From assembly GCA_930367215.1 (NCBI GenBank), contig OV884059.1:26436945-26500944 (forward strand): 64,000 nucleotides of DNA, in the 5' to 3' direction. Position 1 is the stretch's first letter; every line of letters begins with the position of its first letter. This DNA comes from Pollenia angustigena (Eukaryota; Arthropoda; Insecta; Diptera; Polleniidae). Below the pieces are notes generated by a model. That model saw nothing but the letters and a program-made list of their open reading frames with translations. It was not told the origin of the DNA and searched no databases. Positions 33,809-43,879 of the stretch are shown piece after piece. The position numbers and the translations under genes are program-made.

Positions 33809-34189
33809 CTGTTCAAAGACATTTTCCGGACTGCTATCACGACTATCCTCTTCATGGTGTGAAGATGAAGAAGCACGACTCAATTCTATGCGCGGTGTAG
33901 AGGGTGTGCACAATGTGGAGGCTCCTTTAAAAGAAACCGCCATAATATCGCTTCCCGCCACTGCACTGATACTACTGCTGCAACTACTAACCGTGTTGGT
34001 ATTGGCGTGTGAGCAGGCAGTAGCTTTTAAAGGTGGAGCTCTTTTCATTGTTCCTGTATTTATTGTAATATTTCTATCCTTTTGTTTAGTATCCTTTACA
34101 CCCTCGCTAATAATTGTATCCGGTATATTTGTAGCGGTCTTCGTGGGTATGGATTTTTTGCATGTTGTTCCCCTATCGTTTGTATCCAT
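33809..34189 (-). CDS. Possible host-gene exon, 127 codons, unknown gene
   Basis: The minus-strand exon is bounded by TTACTTTGCAG (acceptor, with a moderate pyrimidine tract upstream) and GAACAG/GTGATT (donor). Between them are exactly 127 codons without a stop. The product is hydrophilic and Ser/Thr-rich with many Asn and Lys: it starts MDTNDRGTTCKKS and later reads SRASSSSHHEEDSRDSSPEN. It ends in VFEQ at the donor; reading through gives a lysine run and a stop. No domain is visible, and I do not recognise the gene. Its GC content is well above that of the surrounding DNA and no mobile element overlaps it. Phase 0 at both ends is compatible with splicing to 18831-18986, but roughly 15 kb separate them. 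Confidence 0.55.
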
Positions 34190-34199
34190 CTGCAAAGTA

Positions 34200-34452
34200 A
34201 TTAAATCAAATTAAGGAATAAAACACATGAACACACAAATACACACTTAAAGAACAGAATATAAACAAATCGTTATAAAAACCGCCAACAACAAAACATT
34301 TTGTTACAATTTTTATTGATGTCTAGTTATTTAAAAAAGGTGTGCTTTAAAATGAGGTTTTTGTAAGAGAATGTGTGTGTCACACACACACACACCATGT
34401 ACTGGTTATTGTTTACAAAGTGGGTTTTTATTATCAGTGGTGTAAACAACAA
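34200..34452. other. Intron-like sequence with (CA)n
   Basis: It contains a palindromic GTGTGTGT-CACACACA run at about 34372-34394. Nothing else is supported. Confidence 0.4.
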
Positions 34453-34816
34453 CCCAGCGGGAAAACTCAGAAGACCTTCTTACTTCAGGCCTTTTTAAAG
34501 GCCTGCTTAAAAAATTTTTGGATTTAATTACTATTCTTACGTAACTGCTAAAGAATGCCTCATAGAAGGCCTCGGCTCTTTGGTATGAGAAGCGAGAAAA
34601 GAAGGAGTAACATTTTTTGTTTTGTTTGTTTTGTTGTAAATCATTTTAGTTGAAGCGGAAAAGAGAAAGAGTAAAATTTTTTGTTTTGTTTTTTTTCGCC
34701 AAAGCGAAAGAATTCAGATCCCGTTATAAAAACAAAGTAACAAAGTAGGTGCATTTTAAAATACAAAATAAAAACAATAATGTAAATCATTTTAGTTGAG
34801 TTTTGTCCATTACCCC

Positions 34817-36141
34817 GGGTCTCCACGTAGCAATATTTATTGCGGCAAACGTCAAATTTGATTGCTCCATAAAATTTGCGACGTATAGACCGCATATTGC
34901 CATGAGTGGCAATCCATTGCGCAATGATTGCTCTTCTTATTGCTTGAGCAATTATTGCTTAGCAATCTGCTGTCAAATCAGTTGTAATTTATCTGACATT
35001 TCACTTCTCTGTACGGTTATTTATTTATTTGTGTGTTTATTTTTAAAAAAAGCAATCAATAAAAAGCCGCAAAGTGAAAAAAATACTTCAACAAAATACA
35101 GAAAAAGTTTTTATATATTATATATTTAAATAAACGTCAATATCAACAAAAGCAAACGGAAATAAATAAAAAAGTAATACAAAAGACAGCTACGACAATT
35201 ACAATTAATTATTTTATTAATATAATTTATTAATTTAAAACAAAAAAAAAAAAAATTAACAACCACTTCAAAACACAACATAAAACATTTGTTATAAATA
35301 CTGTGACGAAAGTAACTTTAGTTAAGAATTATTTGTAATTATTGGTTAAGAATTAGATTAATTTATGTGTTATCTTGTATTGATTGGTTATTAAGTATTT
35401 GCTAGTTATTTTATTAGTTAAAATTGTTATTGTATAAGTTATGCACACTTCTAGTGTAAAAATCAATGTACAGATGTAATGTTAAAATTGTTGTGCATAA
35501 TTGTACTTCACTGTAAACTAGAATGTTCGTTATTAAGTTATTTCAATTTATGGCAACGCCTAAAAGTATGCCTTAGTTTATGATGCCTAATAACTCAATT
35601 AATTCAGCCATATAGATAGTAATAGCTGAATAAGTTTAATTAACGAAATAGCCGTTATTAAAACTTTATAGAGCCATCTAGACTTCAGAACTCGAACTTT
35701 CTATGGTCATTTGCCCGAGTATAAATAGGATCGCAAGAGATGGCATGATTCATTCTAAGTTCTGACTTTGTCAAAAGCGTATCCCGCTGTGAAGATTATA
35801 AAATTACGGTTGTTAAAGTGACTAAGTACTAAATAAAGGTGTCTAAATTGTAAACAGTAGCAAAAGTGTTGTGTTTATTTGTTTTATTTGAATTGCAATA
35901 AAAGAACTCGAAACGGTTTATTATAAAGGAAATAAACCAAAACGTTATTGAAAGGCAGTAACGTAACAATACAGCCACAAAACTTTATACAACTACTCGC
36001 GGTGAAAATTTCAAATTTATGGCAAAGCAATTTCAAGTGTTCTCCAGCAATATAATTAGCAATTATTGCTCCATTGTTCTGTCATTGTTCTGCCGACGTT
36101 ATTGCTTGTACTTAGCAATAAAAATTGCTACGTGGAGACCC
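34817..36141. mobile_element. GGGTCTCCACGTAGCAAT-ended MITE with AGCAAT words
   Basis: The left end GGGTCTCCACGTAGCAAT is perfectly inverted at about 36124-36141. ATTGCT / AGCAAT words fill both subterminal zones (34835-34975 and 36040-36125). A 667-bp solo LTR splits it; without that it is about 650 bp and non-coding. I see no convincing target duplication. Confidence 0.8.
35302..35968 (+). mobile_element. Solo LTR of a Ty3/gypsy-type element
   Basis: It starts TGTGACGAAAG and ends CGTAACA, with a perfect 4-bp duplication, ATAC, at 35298-35301 and 35969-35972. A TATA box, GAGTATAAATAGG, lies at about 35718 and an AATAAAGG signal at about 35832. No internal retroviral region is present, so recombination between two LTRs has removed it. 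Its ends resemble those of element 1 (TGTGACGAAGG...GTTACA), but the body is different. Confidence 0.88.
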
Positions 36142-36803
36142 AGCGTTAAAGAAGATAGGTACTTGTGCTTAAAAGTTTTTTTTTTATTATACCTAGTTAT
36201 ACTTTTATTTACAATCTATTTTACAATATTTAGCAAATTTGATTATTTCAATAAAAAAAATATGTATCACATGTGTTATTAAACCACTATAAGTTTAATA
36301 AAATATATAAACTAAGGTTTGTAAAATAGGTATACATATATAAAAAGTTAAGTGTTGTTTCATTTTCTATATTGGAGATCTGATATGTACATGAAGCCTA
36401 TTCAGTCTTCTAATTTCATTTGTAAGGAAATATTCCTTAAAGTTTTAGACTGATAGCCCTTCAATATGACCTTTAATGCATTTGTAGAAGGATGGTCTGA
36501 AAGGCCTTTTAAGAGCCATTAATTGAAAGGCCTTTTAACATACCTTTCTTAAAAACCCTTCAGGATAACCTTTTTGCTAAGGCCTTTTGAAAGTCATTCT
36601 CTGGAAAGCCTTCTAAGAGCCATTTATTTGAAGGCCTTTAAGAAGCTCTGGGGAAGAAAGGAAAGCGGAAGGCCTTCTCCGCAATGACAACGCGTGTAAA
36701 AAAGATATGAGTATGGAATGGAGCGAGAAGGCCTTGTTTATCCAAAAGAAGGGGTACAGAGGCCTTCTGGAAGGCCTCCGTACTCCTTCTTTTTCCCGCT
36801 GGG

Positions 36804-37849
36804 AAGCACTCGCACATATATTTTATCAAGAGAGAATTTAACAATGCAAATAGAAACAGGGATGCCAGGTACTTTTTTCCTTATTCCCAAAATATTAAAA
36901 GGAAATCCCCAAAAATCCCGGAATAAAAATTTTTAGTAAAAAAATTATTTTATTAGTAGCGACTGGTTTCACATGTTTTTTAAATCCTTTTTATGCGATT
37001 CCAGTGAGGAATTACAAGCAGAACAATATGCTGTTTTTTAAGACGAATGAGCCAAGTTATAAGAATTTTGAGCTTGTTCAATCGGTTTTAGCCGTCCTTA
37101 AAATCAACAATAAAAATACATATATCCGTCATTCATTTAATACTTTCCCAACCTTTTTTATATTGTCTTTCATATTTACTTATTTTTGGGGAAGACATAT
37201 TTGCATGAAAACTGTCTTTAAAAAACCAAAAATTGTATACATATATTGTCTGCGGTTTTAGATTCATTTTTTAAATACTTCCTTTTTAAAAAACTTATTC
37301 AAGAATAATAACATAAGTTTATTTAGTAACTTTTACAAACTTAACAAAAATGGTAATCTTAATGTGGACCCTTTACACTGTATTAGTTGTTGATAAGAGT
37401 AAGATAAAAGTTTTTTTAATATTTCATATACGAAACAAAGAAAAATAAGCGTAAATAATTAAAGAAGGGAAAATAAATTAAAAATCCCCATTTAGTGGCT
37501 AGATTTAGCCATTGTTCACCCTGTTTAGCCATTAAAAAATGAGTTTAGCCATTAGCCATTTTTCAACTTGTTTAGCCATACAAATTTATTTGCCCTTTTT
37601 CTTTTAAAAGAATAATTTTTGATTTATAATAAAAATTTATAAAAGTAAAATAAACATTTTGAACAATTAAAACGCCTTTAATTTAAATCACAACTTTTAC
37701 AAATGTTGAAAATCGCTATAAACTATGACGCTGAAACATCTTTCAAAATAAAGGAACAGTAATCAACTATTAAATTTCTAAAATCGATCAACACAAACAT
37801 CGCTGTTTCTTTCTGGTTTCAAGTATTTCAATAAAGGGATGCAGGCGGT
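36804..37849. other. Degraded hAT surroundings, no gene
   Basis: A hAT-like terminus, CAGGGATGCCAGG, begins at about 36858 without a matching right end. At 37485-37585 TTTAGCCAT words cluster, matching a second cluster at 38605-38670, so a decayed TTTAGCCAT-word hAT probably spans 37.5-38.69 kb. Confidence 0.5.
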
Positions 37850-38020
37850 AACAAAATTGTTTTAGAAATTGCAGAATTGACTATAAAGTTTCTGTCACTT
37901 CAATGGTCTAATGCTGAAGTAGAGAGGGTGTTTAGCCAAGTAAACATCGTTAAAAGTAATTTGAGAAATTGGTTACATTAAGCAACCGTTAATTCGGTTT
38001 TATCAATTAGGTAAATATTT
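37850..38020 (+). pseudogene. hAT transposase C-terminal remnant
   Basis: The plus-strand frame reads LSLQWSNAEVERVFSQVNIV followed by KSNLRNWL, then a stop and further homologous sequence (ATVNSVLSIR). This is the hAT C-terminal dimerisation motif. It lies between two clusters of TTTAGCCAT words, and the right terminus is probably at 38689 (GGCAACACTG). The rest of the transposase is gone. A DINE copy has inserted just downstream. Confidence 0.75.
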
Positions 38021-38043
38021 TTACCATAACAATACAATATTTG

Positions 38044-38327
38044 TACCACCACCACAATAGGGGAGAGGGTACTATGCGTTTGTGCTGATGTCTTTAACAC
38101 CTTAAAATATTGGTCTTTAGCCCACCTTTAAGTATACCGATTGACTCAGAATCACTTTCTGAGTCGAATTAACGATGTTTGTCCGGCTGGCTGGCTGTCC
38201 ATGTAAACCTTGTGCGCAAAGTACAGGTCGCAATTTAGAGATTATTTGATAAAATTTGGTACAAAGGTTCTAATGTGGTGTAGGGTATCATAAAGTCGGG
38301 TTTAACCGACTATACTTTCTTACTGGT
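38044..38327 (-). mobile_element. DINE-1/INE-1-like element, copy 3, reversed and shortened
   Basis: Read on the minus strand it has the start AGTAAGAAAGTATAGTCGG, the GGACAGCCAGCCAGCC block, the TCGACTCAGAAAGTG block and the ACCCTCTCC end. About half of the middle is missing relative to copies 1 and 2. Confidence 0.75.
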
Positions 38328-38599
38328 TTTTTATTGTAGATCTGGACTCAAAAGGTTGGGTAAATGTTGTTGTGATTATGATGACCTTCAAATTATTTAA
38401 AATTTATGATTATTTGAAACTAATGAGTGATTCCTATGAGATGAACCATAACGACATCGAATTTTTCGATGATTTAATTTTTTAATATTAATTTACGTCT
38501 ATTTTTATTTAACAAATTGATCTTAACTCACAATTTCATCGTAAACAACTTTAAATGAATTATTTCTGTTTTGTTATCAAATTTTAATGTGTTTTTATT

Positions 38600-38689
38600 T
38601 AAAAAAGCTTTTAGCCATTTTTTAGCCCATTTTTTAGCCATTTTTTCCGTAAATTTAGCCATTTTTGGCCACAAACTTTTGGCAACACT
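38600..38689. mobile_element. Right end of the TTTAGCCAT-word hAT
   Basis: Five TTTAGCCA words are followed by ACTTTTGGCAACACTG, a typical hAT end (CAGTGTTGCC on the other strand). No left partner with a matching 8-bp duplication is found. Confidence 0.5.
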
Positions 38690-38905
38690 GCTTGTCATCC
38701 ACATCCCCAACGTAACACCCAAAGTAAAAATGCAACTGTTGCAAATTTTACAAACAAAAATTAAAACAGTGACAAAATAAGGTTTTAACCTAAAACCAAT
38801 TAAAAAATAAATGCAAACATTATTAACTAAAAGCGCACACCCTGTGCAACAAATAAAATTAAAAAAAAACAAGCAAGTTTCTACAAATAAAAACAGTTTA
38901 ACAAA

Positions 38906-40063
38906 CATATCTGTGGTATTTTGACAAAACATCTTAAGTCGAGATAAGATATAAGAGATAAGAAGCTCGGTGAAGCAATCATTATTATTAAATAATAAAA
39001 TAAACTAAAATTAAAGAAAAATTCCGTTTATAATACAAAATTTTAAAAACGTTAACAAAAATGTATTTTTAATGAAAATTCGTATGATTAACAGCATTTT
39101 TTTCAACTTTTTAAATTCAACTCATATTAGGTCTGTCTGGGTACTTTTCCAATAGCAAATACTCAGTAAATTTTTTTGGGAGAGTAAGACCAATATTACT
39201 CTATCGGCTGAAAAAATCTCAAAAGGTACGCAGACAGTATCCAGTGAAATTTTGCAAGAAAACAGCTGATCGGTGTGTAAACAATTGAAATAACAAAGCA
39301 AAAGAATTTTAGCATATGTGTAAGCAAAATTGAATTCTCGAGGTAAATTAAAAAATTATTAATTAAAGTGAAGCTTAAAAAGTGTTGTAAATTAAAAAAC
39401 TTGTTTATTACACTGTTATTAATTCGGTAAATTCAATTTCTTCTTAGTTTTTAGTTTTATTTGTCGGGTTTTTTATAAAACTTCTTTTGCTTACATTGCC
39501 CAACATAGTGCCGGCTTACAATAGAAAAAAGAATGAAATGCCCTCCAACAGCTTGACAACGGAGAAAAATAATTTGGATGTGCAGTGCTCGCCAGGAACA
39601 CAATTCCAAATACTCGCCTCTTCAATTGCAAAGTTTGTCCCACAAAGTTCTGCTGGTTCTATCGGTTCTGCCATCTCCACGCCACGGTCGCACTGTATAT
39701 TTGGACGTTTCTAGCATGAAGTAAAATGTTTTGTTTATTATAATTTATTATAAACGTTAAAAATCAACACAATTCTAACTACTTACCTCTGCCATTGTTA
39801 AATTTCAATTTTTATTTTCATTTCACAAAAACTATTTCATTCAAACAGCTGTTCAAACTATTTGCAAAATCTTGCAAGCGGAAATTTCTCTAGTAACCTT
39901 TTGCAAGTTCTCTAACTTCCAACTGTCAAAAATTCTCTTTTTGGCTCTCTCGCTGCAAGAGATTTAAAGTACGCAGACAACATTTTGCAAGATTTTGCAA
40001 CATTTTTCGCAAAATATGTGTACGCAGACAGACCTATTGTTTTGTCAAAATGCCACAGATATG
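38906..40063. mobile_element. TTTTGACAAAACATC MITE, copy 2, split by another transposon
   Basis: CATATCTGTGGTATTTTGAC at the left is inverted at 40044-40063 (GTCAAAATGCCACAGATATG). The inside matches copy 1 (10111-10344). A 907-bp element has inserted 26 bp from its right end. Confidence 0.85.
39129..40035. mobile_element. 907-bp DNA transposon with GTACGCAGACA words, ATT duplication
   Basis: The ends AGGTCTGTCTGGGTAC and AGGTCTGTCTGCGTAC are flanked by ATT at 39126-39128 and 40036-40038. Comparison with MITE copy 1 shows that a single AT(T) stood at the target. Subterminal GTACGCAGACA occurs again at 39223 and 39968, and TTGCAAGATTTTGCAA words lie at both ends. A 75-codon frame at 39487-39714 (starts MLTLPNIVPAYNRKK) has no recognised homology. 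A 3-bp duplication and GG-ended repeats suggest PIF/Harbinger, but this is not proven. Confidence 0.8.
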
Positions 40064-40071
40064 TATACATA

Positions 40072-41438
40072 CAGCGTTGCAAGAAGATTTGGAAGGAAAA
40101 TCTTTTTTTGGCGAAATAAAAAATCTTATTTTGAAGAGAAAAATCTTAAAATCTTGTATAACAAGAGCAAAAAAGTAATAATTATTAATTTTTTAAAAGA
40201 AACTTCTTTTTATTATGGAAATTTAAATACTTACTGAGCTACCTAAATAAAAGCGGAAGCGTTTTTTGTATGTCAAACTTCTCATTTGCATACAATTTAT
40301 ACGAAACAAACCATTAGAATGCGAATTAGAAACCACCCGGCTGATAAATCCAATTTGACAGATCGCTATGTCGGTTTGTTTTATTGTAATTGTATTTAAA
40401 TAAAATTTTCATATTTAAAAAAACGCTTGCGGCTTTTGTTTAGGTTGTTCAGTTATATACAAAATTAGATTGTAGATTTAAAATTGTGTTTTTAGTTATA
40501 TTTTTAAATACATTTGAAATACATTTAATTTCTAATTAATAACAACATTAAAAAGTCAATTTATATAAAGAAGTTTCGTCGAAAGTAATTAAATTCTAAT
40601 AATAGAGATGTATAAATTTTGGGCAAAATAATTTAAGTTTGGGAGCTATGAAGCTCATATACCTATGAAATCGAATATGTGAGTCTTTGATTTTGCACAT
40701 TCCTTTTTTGCATCTACCACACATTTGATTCAAACTTGATTCATTCAATTCAGAACATATCATTTATAGAATTCACGTTGCTTTTTTTTTTTGGTATTTT
40801 GTCCTATTTGAAAAAGAAAACAAGAATTTGGTCTGGCCAAGAGGGTAATTTCATAGAGTTTTAGATAAAAATAGAATTTCACCCCAGTAGTTTGCTCCAA
40901 TAGAATCCAAATTAGTTTCATTCGATTCAGCACGTATCATTTATACGCCCCTGTTTTTTGTTATTTTCGAAAAATATTGCAAGGAAAACACAAATTTGGT
41001 CTGGCCAGACCAAGACTGTAATCCTAGGGTTAAGTTCCATTAGTTTAACCTTTTGGTACTAAATACATGAACTTTTTTGTTCTTTAATAAATTAATCTTT
41101 ATAAATATACATATTTTCTTTTCACAAATAATTGTTTTTCATCAATATTCCCAAAATGAACAACCGCGAATCTATGATGCTTTTTTAATGTTTTGATGCC
41201 CTTATTGATGCATTTTAGTACAAAAGTACAAGTGTGCAATACCAATAGACAACAATCTCATATAAAACCTCATTGTTTTATAAAAACTGTAAAAAAATTA
41301 TGTATGTTGTACAAACTTAAAGTTAAAAATTTTTATTTCTAAAAATAAAAAATCTTAATTTGAGAAAAAAAATCTTCAAATCTTATTTTGTTCAAAAATC
41401 TTCAAAAATAAGATAAAATCTTAATTCTGGCAACGCTG
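40072..41438. mobile_element. Non-autonomous hAT, AAAATCTT-word family
   Basis: The ends are CAGCGTTGCAAGAAGATTT and CAGCGTTGCCAGAATTAAGA (other strand), with a perfect 8-bp duplication, TATACATA, at 40064-40071 and 41439-41446. AAAATCTTATTTTG words cluster at 40095-40165 and 41345-41425. There is no transposase. Confidence 0.9.
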
Positions 41439-41594
41439 TATACATATGTAAGTTTACACAAAATAAGCGGAAATCTTATTAACAACACACAAGTTTGCAC
41501 AAATAAAGACAATTAAAAAAAATTAAGTTAAATAAATATAATTTTGTCGTGCGATGAATATATTCATAATTACTAAACTTAAATTTTTTTTTTT

Positions 41595-41845
41595 CTAAGT
41601 CCTCGTCCATTTTATAAAACATTTGCTACGAAACATTTTAGTATGATGATGAAAGGGGAAGACGAACGGAAAAGTGTACTTTGTTTCGTGAAGAACCCGT
41701 TTTTGTGTGTTGCTTGTTGAAAGAAAGGGAGAAGGCATACAAAAAGCTTAAATGCTGCAAAACAAAAGTTTTATTGCATGGACAAGAATGCAGAACTTAA
41801 GAAAGTTTCTGCACCAAATGTTTCATAATATAGACGGGGACTTAG
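41595..41845. mobile_element. 251-bp MITE, CTAAGTCCTCGTCC ends
   Basis: CTAAGTCCTCGTCCATTTTA at the left pairs with CTAAGTCCCCGTCTATATTA (other strand) at the right, both continuing into AACATTTG. A partial relative ends the window (63930-63973). Confidence 0.75.
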
Positions 41846-42624
41846 TAAACCACCACGTAAGTATCCAATTCACGATTGGAAACTTGCCTAAAATGAAAAT
41901 ATGTATATACAATTATTAAAATAATTTTTATACAATTATAAAAATAAATTAAACTTCATATGTGGCATACCACGGCAAATCAGATGTTTTTTGATTTCCC
42001 CGATTTGATGATATTTTTAGTACACTTTTTCGATTTAAAAACAAAAAATTAGTATCTATTTTTGATTTTTAAATTTTCGAAAATCAAACAAAAAAGTAGT
42101 TATGAATGGCCCACTGTCCGACCGGCCTTAAAAGTTGTTAGGTGGATAGAAGTTTAAAATAACAAATTTGTAAAGGATCGAAGGATACACTATTTAAAAA
42201 CAAAACCAATCAAAAAATGCTAAATATTTTTTTCTGTAAAAAATGAATAGTTCACAAAACAAGTACACTTTAAAGGAGTAATTAAAAAAAATATCAAAAT
42301 TTACCAGGAAGGCCCATTTGAAGTGTACTAAAATAAAAAATATCCCAAAATTGGGGAAATCAAAAAAAAATTTAAGCCAACCGATTTGGCGTGAAATACC
42401 CCATATATACAAAATAAAAAAGAATATTGAAAAAAACATGATACAAAATACATGATACAAACACACAAGGTAGTTCCACTTCTCTCTCAAAATTAATTTT
42501 TTTTGAAGTTTATCGAAACTATTTGAAGTTTGTTTTTTGTAAATATTTAAAAAAACTTTGCCACAAATAAAAAAATACAATAAGTTCCACTTGGAAATTA
42601 TAAGTTAATATGTGTAATTTATAT
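41846..42624. other. No recognisable gene
   Basis: A/T-rich sequence. Open frames here are low complexity and phenylalanine/lysine-rich, as expected by chance at this composition. Confidence 0.4.
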
Positions 42625-43039
42625 TGTTACGTTTTTCCTTTAATAAACGCGTTTGAGTTCTTTTAAATGCAAATCCGAATAAAAAACACACACTTATTCA
42701 ACTTAACAAACTTTATTGAAATTAATTATTTTGTTCACAATTGTTAGTTACGAACAGAACCGTTTTTCAAAACAGACTAAACTAATTTTACATGAGTCAC
42801 CCCTTTTTATATTTCATAATTATTTCTAGATTTTTCCTGAACCTTCCCGTAAAAACTATTTATTATGTTCTATAACCATTTCTAGAAATTACTGGGAAAT
42901 TTATATAGGAATTATTTTTAAAATAACAGTTGTGTTGAAAATTATACATGACAATTTTAAGTAACATAAAACTATAACTTACAAGATAACTTATAACTAT
43001 AACTATTAATAATTCTTAGATAATTTAACTTTCGTAACA
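42625..43039 (-). repeat. 3' LTR of element 2
   Basis: TGTTACGTTTTTCC...CTTTCGTAACA, 415 bp, the same length as its partner at 45907-46321. Confidence 0.9.
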
Positions 43040-43050
43040 CTGCCCTTCAC

Positions 43051-43863
43051 TTAAGCCTGTTCGTCCCGAATAGGCTCAGATTCTCCTTTTCCATAATGGG
43101 CTAGTCGTTCTAGATGTACCACTTTCATTTTTGATCTTGGGCTCTTATATTTCTGGATCCGATACACCACGTCATTCAATTTCTTTATTACTTTATATGG
43201 GCCATCCCAATGAGTCTGCAGCTTTGGAGATAGTCCTTTCTTTCGTTGCGGATTAAAAAGTAAAACCAACTGGCCGTCTTTGAAGCCTTCCGAATTTGCC
43301 GCTCGATCATATCTGGCTTTCATCTGGTCATTTGATGAATTAACACGCCTTCGTCTTAACTCGTTTTTCTGCTCTTGGGTAGAGCCATTATTATTCGCTG
43401 GTACGGATAGTTCACCAAAGTTGTACTGCTGGGCCGGATTTCTACTTTCTCCAATCAGACCTTTGTCTGCAACGCACTGCGGGCATGTAATTGCGCAATC
43501 AATCACGGCTTGCTTGCAACCGACTCAATAGTAGCTTGCTTTTAACTTCTTTATGGTTCTCGTAACGCTAAGATGCCCACCACCAGTACCTTCGTGGAAT
43601 TTCTTCACAACTTCACATACTTTAGAAGTCGGTACTACAATAAGGTTTTTAACAGTTTTGCCATCAGTACTTTCCCATGTACGGTATAGGCAACCATTTA
43701 TCATCCGCAGACTACTCCACTGCGCCCAATATGCTTTCATTAGTGGACCGTTCAATTTAATTTCTTCACGAGTCGGCCTTTCACCTTCTTTCTTAGCCAT
43801 CATAATTTGCGCTAATAAGGGGTCACTTTTCTGCGCCGTTGACCAGTCTTCGCTGGGTTCCAC
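43051..43863 (-). pseudogene. Integrase N- and C-terminal regions, core deleted
   Basis: Minus strand. From 43863 the frame reads into the zinc-binding domain (FHEGTGGGHLSVTRTIK, later CPQC), with one in-frame TGA after KASYY at 43522-43524, where Trp is usual. After CVADKG the sequence jumps to a post-catalytic region and the C-terminal domain (YDRAANSEGFKDGQLVLLF, then WDGPYKVIKKLNDVVYRI). The DDE core of roughly 150 residues is absent. A frame change at about 43865-43885 separates this from the gag-protease frame, where reverse transcriptase and RNase H should be. Confidence 0.85.
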
Positions 43864-43879
43864 ATCTAATAAGCGAATC

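Larger units (their letters stand above)
34453..36803. mobile_element. CCCAGCGGGAAAA-ended GGCCTT-word element, nested
   Basis: The left end CCCAGCGGGAAAA is mirrored by TTTTTCCCGCTGGG at 36790-36803. The flanks are AA/CCC and GGG/AA. Both ends (34480-34575 and 36455-36785) are arrays of AAGGCCTT / AGGCCTTTTAA. Inside is the AGCAAT-word element (34817-36141), which contains a solo LTR. It is the same family as 22843-27801. Confidence 0.75.

Noticed and set aside
36858..38689. A complete hAT from CAGGGATGCCAGG to GGCAACACTG
   Set aside because: The 8-bp flanks do not match and the subterminal words differ, so the two ends probably belong to different elements.
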